From NCBI GenBank assembly GCA_038326995.1, contig JBBQKP010000088.1, positions 1 through 12,974 of the forward strand: a stretch of DNA of 12,974 nt. Direction: 5' to 3'. This stretch comes from JBBQKP01 sp038326995. Its GTDB lineage: Bacteria; Planctomycetota; Phycisphaerae; Tepidisphaerales; Tepidisphaeraceae. The notes under the pieces were generated by a model that made no database searches, had not been told where the DNA came from, and saw only the letters and a program-made list of their open reading frames with translations. The position numbers and the translations under genes were made by a program. How positions within the stretch are numbered: position 1 is the first letter of the stretch; the number at the start of each line of letters is the position of its first letter. Shown here piece after piece: positions 1 through 5,245 of the stretch.

Positions 1-218
1 TCCTCCTCGGCCTCTTCCTCGGCGGCCTTCTTCTTGGCGGCACGCGGAAGTGCGAAAGACTCACCCGCGGAGGCTAGTTCGCCCGCGAAGCGATCGTCGG
101 CCAGGAGAGCGGCGACCAGAAGGGCGTCGTTCTGAGGCAACGAAGTAATTTCGTCCAGAGCCGTGTCGTCTGAAGACAGGCCTTTTACGTTGGAGTGATT
201 GATTATAAGGGTTTTCAT
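1..218 (-). CDS. Unrecognised protein, N-terminal part (cut by window edge)
   Basis: The reading frame opens with ATG at 218 and stays open for 72 codons to the left edge, so only the N-terminus is seen. The protein starts MKTLIINHSN and continues through a mildly acidic segment rich in Ala, Leu and Asp. From about residue 58 it becomes a low-complexity Ala/Lys/Glu stretch (KKK followed by Glu-Ala runs), probably disordered or a charged helix. No signal peptide or membrane segment is visible. I do not recognise the family and assign no function. An upstream GGGAT about 8 bases before the ATG is at best a weak ribosome-binding site. A candidate promoter lies at 315-343. Support is an intact frame with GC-rich third positions in the same direction as the neighbouring copper ATPase, 182 bp away. 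Confidence 0.6.
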   Translation of the reverse strand, partial: MKTLIINHSNVKGLSSDDTALDEITSLPQNDALLVAALLADDRFAGELASAGESFALPRAAKKKAAEEEAEE

Positions 219-314
219 AGTGCGATCCCGCGTAATGCGAAGTGTAAGTCTTTGGCAGTCTGTCGGCAGGCTAGGCGACGCGCTCTAAACCCGATGCCCC
301 ATCGAGGCGGCGGT

Positions 315-343
315 ATTGAAGCGAGGGGCGAGCGCAAAATCAA
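315..343 (-). promoter_or_regulatory. Candidate sigma70-like promoter for the gene starting at 218
   Basis: On the minus strand TTGATT (338-343) and TTCAAT (315-320) are separated by exactly 17 bases, each matching four of six consensus positions. It would give a leader of about 90 bases before the ATG at 218. The match is modest and rests only on spacing and sequence. It lies in the 182 bp gap between the copper ATPase stop and the next gene. I see no terminator for the ATPase in that gap. Confidence 0.25.
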
Positions 344-400
344 GAGCGCTTGTCGATATCCGGATTTGTCCTGACGGCACGAGCCATATTTTTTTGATTT

Positions 401-3022
401 TCACTTGACGAGCGTCGATTCCGGACTTCCAACCTTCCTGTTGAGTAAGCTCCCTGACTCGCTCCCTGACTGGCTCTTTGACTCGCTCTTTGACTGGCTC
501 TTTGACTGGCTCTTTCCCGCCGCATTTCTAAGCCGCAAGGCATTGCCTATGACCGTCAGATCAGACAGTGCCATCGCCGCAGCGGCGATCAGCGGCGTGA
601 GAAAACCCGCGACCGCAAGCGGAATCGCCAGCACGTTATACGCGAATGCCCAGAAAAAATTCTGTTTGATCACGCGCATCGTTCGCTTGCCCACGTTCAG
701 AGCGGCCGGCACGCCCCACAGCGAATTGCCCACCAGCACGATCCCGCCGACTTCCTTGGCGACATCCGCGCCGCTTCCGATGGCGATGCCCAGGTCCGCA
801 CGCGTGAGCGCCGGTGCGTCGTTCACGCCGTCGCCGACCATCGCGACGATTCGACCCGACGCCTGCAATTCGCGGATGACCGCGTCCTTTTCGCCCGGCT
901 TCAGGTTGGCGCGAATTTCGTCGGCTCCTAATCCGACGCGTGTGCCGACGTCCAGCGCCGCCGCCTGATTATCGCCGCTGAGCATCAGCAGCTTCAGACC
1001 GCGCGATCGCAGCTCCGCGATTGCCGCGGCAGAGTCGGGCTTAATCTCATCGACGAGGGTGATCAAGCCCAGGTACACACCGTCGGCCGACACGTGTGCG
1101 ACTGAACCGGGCCTGGAGTGCGCGACTTTGTCGTTCTTTAATAATTCGTCAGACGACGACACGAACGTCCCCGGCACGAAAGATGTCGGCACGAAAGATG
1201 TCGTCACGAAAGATGTCGGCACGAAGCTTGCCGTGCCGACTTTGATTATTCGCCCGTCGACGGCAGCGCTGACGCCCTGACCGGCCGTCATGGTGAAGTC
1301 GGAAGGCGCAGCGAGTGTGATGCCCGCGTGAGTCGCGTGTCGCACAATCGCGCGTGCGAGCGGGTGCTCGCTCAACTGCTCGCAGCTCGCTGCCAGGCGA
1401 AGCAGATCGCCTTCGCTCGTGCCGGGCTCAACGACAATCGAATCGACGGCGGGGTTGCCGCGCGTGATCGTGCCGGTCTTATCCAGCACGACGGTATCGA
1501 CGTGCTGGGCGGCCTGAAGGGCAGAGAGATTGCGGATTATGATGCCCCGCCGCGCGGCCGCCCCGGTGCCGACCATCAGCGCCGCGGGCAAGGCAATTCC
1601 CAAAGCGCACGGGCACGCGACAATGAGCACGCTGCACACACACTTGGCGACTTGCGCCCAGATATCGACCTGTGCCCAGCCGTGGGTCGTGCCCCACGCG
1701 TACCAGCCGACGCCGGTGAATAGCGCGATCGCGAGTACGACGGGAACGAACCACGCCGCGATGCGGTCGGCGATTTTCTGCACGGGCGGCTTGGCGTGCT
1801 GTGCGTCTTCGACCAGGCGAATGATCTGTGCAAGTGTGGATTCTGACGCGAGCGTGTTGATTCGCACGGTGAGCGAGCCGTCGCGATTGATCGTTCCGCC
1901 GATGACGTGATCGCCGGTGGTGCGGGTGACGGTCAGCGCTTCGCCCGTGAGCATGGATTCATCGACCCCGGCGGTTCCCGACAGCACGACGCCGTCGCCG
2001 GGAATTTTCGATCCCGGACGCACCAAAACGACGTCGCCCGGCCTGAGGTCTTTGGAAGGCGTTTCGATGTAGTCGGGGGCGGCAGCAGCAAAAGAGGTCG
2101 GCTGTTGGACGCTCAAGCTGATTCGCCTAGCGACGACCGTTGCGACGACCGTTGCGACGACCGTTGCGGCGGGTTTCGCGACGGGCCTGTTCGGTTCTAC
2201 ATAATTCAGCAACTTGGTGGCGGTCTCGGGCGCGAGATCCATCAAACCGCGAATCGCCATTCCCGCCTTATCGCGTGCGCGCCACTCCAGGTGATGCCCG
2301 AGGCTGATCAGGGCCATGAGCGCGGCGCTTTCCATAAAGTAGACGTGCTCTGGCATCGCCCACAGCCCGGCGAGGTGGCCGACCAACGCGATGAGCGAAT
2401 AGAAATAGCTCGTGCCCGCGCCGATCGTGATCAGCAGGTCCATGTTGATCTGGCGGCGCATCAGCCCCATGACCGCGCTCTTTAGAAACGCGCCGCCGAT
2501 GTACACGATCGCGATGGTGGAGCACGCCAGCGAGAGCCAGGTCATCCACGATACACCCCATTTTGATACACCCTCGTGAATCGCGTGTGACCCGAAAATC
2601 GTCAGCGTCCAGTGCAGCAGTTCGACCGGCAACCAGAGAACCAGGCCCACGACTGCGCGCCTGAGCCAGTGGTCCGACTCGCGCGTTCTGGGCGGGGTGG
2701 GCCTGGTGTCATCGACAACCGCGGCGGGGTAGCCCGCGTTGGTCGAGGCATTGGACAATTGCTCTATCGCGACGCGGGTCGGATCAAACCGCACTTTAGC
2801 GCTGGCGGTGGCGAGGTTGACGCGCACGTCGGCGACGCCGGGAAGTTTGGAGATCGCCTTCTCGACATGATTGACGCACGAGGCGCAGTCCATGCCGCGC
2901 ACGATGAGCGTCGCGTTTGACAGCGCTGGGGCGATTGCGGATGCGTCGGCGCGGAGGTCCATAAAGTCAGTCGTCGGGAAATGGAATTTGGATAGCTGGC
3001 GTACCGCGATGCTACTGCGCAC
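401..3022 (-). CDS. copA: P1B-type (copper) heavy-metal translocating ATPase with repeat insertions
   Basis: Inner-membrane pump that would export Cu(I) (or Ag(I)) using ATP. In order: one N-terminal HMA domain with metal site GMDCASC (residues 43-49), two leading helices (about 121-180), further helices to about 245, actuator domain with TGE (359-361), helices at about 424-482 with the metal-transport CPC (470-472), phosphorylation motif DKTGT (Asp514), nucleotide-binding HP (553-554), GDGVNDAP (730-737), and two last helices with YN (795-796). This makes eight helices, as in CopA. In the last helix the usual Met-x-x-Ser-Ser reads MALSD, with Asp821 in place of Ser. Three tandem-repeat insertions lie at residues about 286-299, 600-618 and 837-857, which makes it longer than typical one-HMA relatives. 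The start is GTG at 3022, 9 bp after the kinase stop; ATG at 2962 (residue 21) is an equally possible start. Neither has a clear ribosome-binding site. Confidence 0.9.
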   Translation of the reverse strand: MRSSIAVRQLSKFHFPTTDFMDLRADASAIAPALSNATLIVRGMDCASCVNHVEKAISKLPGVADVRVNLATASAKVRFDPTRVAIEQLSNASTNAGYPAAVVDDTRPTPPRTRESDHWLRRAVVGLVLWLPVELLHWTLTIFGSHAIHEGVSKWGVSWMTWLSLACSTIAIVYIGGAFLKSAVMGLMRRQINMDLLITIGAGTSYFYSLIALVGHLAGLWAMPEHVYFMESAALMALISLGHHLEWRARDKAGMAIRGLMDLAPETATKLLNYVEPNRPVAKPAATVVATVVATVVARRISLSVQQPTSFAAAAPDYIETPSKDLRPGDVVLVRPGSKIPGDGVVLSGTAGVDESMLTGEALTVTRTTGDHVIGGTINRDGSLTVRINTLASESTLAQIIRLVEDAQHAKPPVQKIADRIAAWFVPVVLAIALFTGVGWYAWGTTHGWAQVDIWAQVAKCVCSVLIVACPCALGIALPAALMVGTGAAARRGIIIRNLSALQAAQHVDTVVLDKTGTITRGNPAVDSIVVEPGTSEGDLLRLAASCEQLSEHPLARAIVRHATHAGITLAAPSDFTMTAGQGVSAAVDGRIIKVGTASFVPTSFVTTSFVPTSFVPGTFVSSSDELLKNDKVAHSRPGSVAHVSADGVYLGLITLVDEIKPDSAAAIAELRSRGLKLLMLSGDNQAAALDVGTRVGLGADEIRANLKPGEKDAVIRELQASGRIVAMVGDGVNDAPALTRADLGIAIGSGADVAKEVGGIVLVGNSLWGVPAALNVGKRTMRVIKQNFFWAFAYNVLAIPLAVAGFLTPLIAAAAMALSDLTVIGNALRLRNAAGKSQSKSQSKSESKSQSGSESGSLLNRKVGSPESTLVK
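454..513. repeat. 12 bp in-frame tandem repeat, 5 copies (copper ATPase C-terminus)
   Basis: Five consecutive 12 bp units of the type TTGACTGGCTCT (first two start with C, and the fifth base pair pattern alternates TCG/TGG). On the coding strand they give a Lys-Ser-Gln-Ser repeat in the cytoplasmic tail, after the last membrane helix of the ATPase. The units differ by one to four bases, so the array is neither brand new nor ancient. Confidence 0.9.
1173..1225. repeat. 15 bp in-frame tandem repeat, about 3.5 copies (copper ATPase nucleotide domain)
   Basis: Three 15 bp units GGCACGAAAGATGTC (one with GT for GG) plus a partial fourth, and a decayed copy just to the left. They encode Thr-Ser-Phe-Val-Pro repeats at residues about 600-618, at the join between nucleotide-binding and phosphorylation domains, where relatives have a short variable linker. 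Confidence 0.9.
2130..2165. repeat. 12 bp perfect in-frame tandem repeat, 3 copies (copper ATPase actuator domain)
   Basis: Three identical 12 bp units GCGACGACCGTT encode Ala-Thr-Val-Val repeats at residues about 286-298. This lies at the entry to the actuator domain, where relatives normally pass through a short beta hairpin. Perfect identity of the copies suggests recent expansion. Confidence 0.9.
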
Positions 3023-3031
3023 AGTCGGCAG

Positions 3032-4258
3032 TTACTCGCTCACCAGCTTGATGAGGTCCTCGGAGTGTTCGCTTAGCCACGTGATCTTACGCCGCACCAT
3101 CGCCAGGAAATCGCCGCCGTCGAAGCGGGCGAACTTTCCCGTCGCCATGATCGGAAAGACGGCCTCGGCGATCAGCGCCTCGCACATCAGGTGCGGCATG
3201 GAGTGCAGTTCCGCCTCGCTAAGAAGCTGTACCTGATCATACCCGCGAACGAATCGCTTGAAGCGGGATTCGTCGGCGTATTCGCACCACGAGGCGATGT
3301 TGTCGTCGGTGCCGATGATCGAAAACTGCAAAGCGCCGTTGGCGGCGTCGATGACGCGCGGAAGAATCCGAGCCGAGTCGTAATCGATGACCGCCACGAT
3401 CCGGTTCTCGCGAAACAGCATATTGCCCGGATGCCAGTCGGCGTGGATGACCTGACGCGGCCAATGGCTGTAGCCGTGGGCCTCGACGACTTCTGCGCAA
3501 AATTCGTAGCTGTCGCGAAGCCTCTGACAAAGCTCGGCGAGTTGCGGCGAGCCCGTCTTGCCGATCGTCGTCAGCGCGTTGGCCACCGCGCTGGAGTTGT
3601 GATAGCTGCCGCTCGATGAGGTGAATGTTGTCTGAAAATCCGCGAGCAGTTTGTGATAAAGCGCCAAGACACGTCCGGCATCGTCTGTGGCATCCAATGA
3701 GCCCGTGTAGTTTTGCCCCGGGATGTACTCAAAGAGTTCGTAGATGCCGCCGAAGCTCGGCGACGTGAGATCCAGCATGGAATTCTCCGTCGCCCTGGTT
3801 CCGATGAGGTGGGGCAAAGGAAACTGCAGTTCACTCAGTCGAAGCTGGATCGCGTGGGCGAAAGCGACCTTATTTGAATCGTCGCGACCCTTGGCCCGGC
3901 GTTTCAGCAGAAACGCGCCCTTTTCCGCGTCGATCAAAAGCTTGGGCGCTTTGCGCGAGCCACGTGGAAATTCCTTGATCGAACGAATCGTCCCGATGTC
4001 ATAATGCGACATCACCACGGCCAGTTCGTCCATCGCAAAACTTTCGCGCCGTCCTTGCGCGGCGTCCGCCCCGACGCCGGTCGTCGCGCTGGTCATGCTG
4101 GGCGCGCCGATGACGGTTCCCGAGTTCATCGTGGTGGATGCGGCCGACACGGGCGGAGAACTGGTCAGCGAACTGGTCAGCGAATTGGGCGAGGGATTAG
4201 GCGAGGGATTGGGGGACCGATTTGGGGTCGGATTGATGGATGGATTGGAATCAGCCAT
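3032..4258 (-). CDS. APH/ChoK-fold phosphotransferase (small-molecule kinase) with repeat-rich N-terminus
   Basis: A cytoplasmic ATP-dependent kinase of the aminoglycoside phosphotransferase/choline kinase superfamily. With the ATG at 4258 it has 408 residues. The catalytic loop HADWHPGN is at 272-279 (Asp274 the likely base, Asn279 a metal ligand) and IDYD at 291-294 holds the second metal ligand Asp292. An N-lobe Lys appears in FLLKRR and the hinge region reads YELFEYIPG. The substrate cannot be read from sequence; the superfamily includes homoserine, fructosamine and antibiotic kinases, and nothing supports drug resistance. Residues about 5-75 are a Pro/Ser/Asn/Thr low-complexity tail made from 12 bp repeats, so the folded protein may start at ATG 4033 (MDELAVV). 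The frame is open to 4429, but that would overlap the divergent ABC gene. The copper ATPase follows after 9 bp, probably in one transcript. Confidence 0.8.
   Translation of the reverse strand: MADSNPSINPTPNRSPNPSPNPSPNSLTSSLTSSPPVSAASTTMNSGTVIGAPSMTSATTGVGADAAQGRRESFAMDELAVVMSHYDIGTIRSIKEFPRGSRKAPKLLIDAEKGAFLLKRRAKGRDDSNKVAFAHAIQLRLSELQFPLPHLIGTRATENSMLDLTSPSFGGIYELFEYIPGQNYTGSLDATDDAGRVLALYHKLLADFQTTFTSSSGSYHNSSAVANALTTIGKTGSPQLAELCQRLRDSYEFCAEVVEAHGYSHWPRQVIHADWHPGNMLFRENRIVAVIDYDSARILPRVIDAANGALQFSIIGTDDNIASWCEYADESRFKRFVRGYDQVQLLSEAELHSMPHLMCEALIAEAVFPIMATGKFARFDGGDFLAMVRRKITWLSEHSEDLIKLVSE
4161..4244. repeat. 12 bp in-frame tandem array, about 7 degenerate copies (kinase N-terminus)
   Basis: Two identical units CTGGTCAGCGAA (4161-4184) are followed by five progressively diverged 12 bp units built on TTGGGCGAGGGA (4185-4244). 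Read on the coding strand they give Pro-Asn-Pro-Ser and Ser-Leu-Thr-Ser repeats just after the likely start codon of the kinase. Every unit keeps the frame. Confidence 0.85.
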
Positions 4259-4295
4259 GGACCGCGGGAATGGTACACGATTTTTCCCGAAGGTC

Positions 4296-4315
4296 ATGCG
4301 GCCGGGCGACCGCAT
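4296..4315. promoter_or_regulatory. Inverted repeat in the divergent kinase/ABC promoter region
   Basis: ATGCGG, 8 bases, CCGCAT: a perfect 6 bp dyad centred in the 123 bp gap between the divergent starts at 4258 and 4382. It overlaps a possible -10 for the ABC gene (TAAGAT, 4315-4320), which has no good -35 partner. The position fits an operator for a dimeric regulator, but a 6 bp dyad can occur by chance. Confidence 0.3.
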
Positions 4316-4381
4316 AAGATATGCAAACCGCGCGGTGCTCGCGAATCGTTGGTCTGCTCGATAGACTCTGGCCCCTTGACC

Positions 4382-5227
4382 ATGAACCCACTCGTCGTTG
4401 ATCAGGTGAGAAAAACGTATCGAACCCAACGCGGTTCGACCGGACGCGACGTTGTCGCGCTCGCGGGCGTGAGCATGGAAGTCGCGGCTGGCTCATTCCT
4501 GGCCGTCATGGGTGCGTCGGGTTCGGGCAAGAGCACGCTGCTTCATCTGATGTCCGGCCTGACAACACCCGACCCGCCCACGCCCGACCTGAGCACAACT
4601 GACCTGAGCACAACTGACCTGAGCACAGCCGACCCGAGCACAACTGAGCATGGCGTTGTAGAGCCGCAAGGCCGAGTCTGGATCAACGGCACGGACCTCT
4701 CGAAAATGAATGACTATCAGCTCACACTCTTTCGCCGAAAGCAGATCGGGCTGGTGTTTCAGAGCTTCAATCTCATTCCCACCCTCAGCGCGTTCGAAAA
4801 TGTCGCGTTGCCGCTCGTGCTGGATGGGGCACGAATCCGCGGCGAGGTTCGGTATAAGATCGACCAGATTTTCGAGCGCCTTGGCCTGACCGATCGCGCG
4901 GGGCATCGGCCGGATTCTCTTTCGGGCGGAGAGCAGCAGCGCGTCGCAATCGGGCGCGCACTGGTCAATGACCCTGCCGTCATCCTTGCCGACGAGCCGA
5001 CGGGCAATCTTGATTCCGTCAACAGCCGAATCGTGTGTGAACTCCTTCGTGATCTGGCGCAGATGCACGGCAAGACGATCGTGATGGTGACGCACGAGCC
5101 GACCGTCGCCGCTTATGCTCTTGAGGTGGCGGTGCTAAAAGACGGCAAGCTCGTGGATCGATTCCCGACCCAGGGTGTCGATTCGCACAGCTCACTCGCG
5201 TCGCGCTATCAGATGTGTGTGCGATAA
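4382..5227 (+). CDS. ABC transporter ATP-binding protein (LolD/MacB/YbbA type) with loop insertion
   Basis: Nucleotide-binding subunit that would power the FtsX-type permease encoded next. With the ATG at 4382 it has 281 residues, against about 225-235 for typical family members. Motifs: Walker A GASGSGKS (44-51), Q-loop Gln127 in VFQSFNL, ABC signature LSGGEQQ (180-186), Walker B VILADE (200-205), D-loop after GNLD, and switch His238 in VTHEP. All catalytic residues are present. Residues about 64-95 are an extra segment, largely a 15 bp DNA repeat, set between the Walker A helix and the strand GRVWINGTDLS; relatives join these with a few residues. A C-terminal tail of about 20 residues follows the last expected strand. 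The frame is open upstream to 4004, but that part is antisense to the kinase. The permease starts 18 bp downstream, so the two are co-transcribed. Confidence 0.9.
   Translation: MNPLVVDQVRKTYRTQRGSTGRDVVALAGVSMEVAAGSFLAVMGASGSGKSTLLHLMSGLTTPDPPTPDLSTTDLSTTDLSTADPSTTEHGVVEPQGRVWINGTDLSKMNDYQLTLFRRKQIGLVFQSFNLIPTLSAFENVALPLVLDGARIRGEVRYKIDQIFERLGLTDRAGHRPDSLSGGEQQRVAIGRALVNDPAVILADEPTGNLDSVNSRIVCELLRDLAQMHGKTIVMVTHEPTVAAYALEVAVLKDGKLVDRFPTQGVDSHSSLASRYQMCVR
4586..4645. repeat. 15 bp in-frame tandem repeat, 4 copies (ABC ATPase)
   Basis: Four 15 bp units GACCTGAGCACAACT: the first two identical, the third with GCC for ACT at its end and the fourth with one change. They encode DLSTT, DLSTT, DLSTA and DPSTT at residues 69-88, within the extra loop after Walker A. 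Confidence 0.92.
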
Positions 5228-5245
5228 TTTGAGTGAGAGAACTGC

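Noticed and set aside
380..400. T-run (TTTTTTT) after GGCACGAGCC as a terminator on the plus strand
   Set aside because: The stem is only three base pairs and no plus-strand gene ends there.
405..968. Plus-strand frame of 187 codons opposite the copper ATPase
   Set aside because: It is a shadow of conserved ATPase coding sequence; its apparent repeats come from the 12 bp array on the other strand.
3032..4258. Antibiotic-resistance aminoglycoside kinase
   Set aside because: Only the general APH-fold catalytic motifs are seen, which are shared by many metabolic kinases; there is no resistance context.
4004..4381. Upstream extension of the ABC ATPase frame (about 126 more residues)
   Set aside because: It is antisense to the kinase N-terminus, Arg/Gly-rich low complexity, and the family start fits the ATG at 4382.
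4259..4429. Longer N-terminus of the kinase starting at 4429
   Set aside because: It would overlap the start of the divergent ABC gene and the divergent promoter region; the extra residues resemble no domain.
454..4645. CRISPR array or coding for a repeat protein
   Set aside because: Units are 12-15 bp without spacers and lie inside ordinary genes, so neither CRISPR nor a solenoid repeat domain fits.
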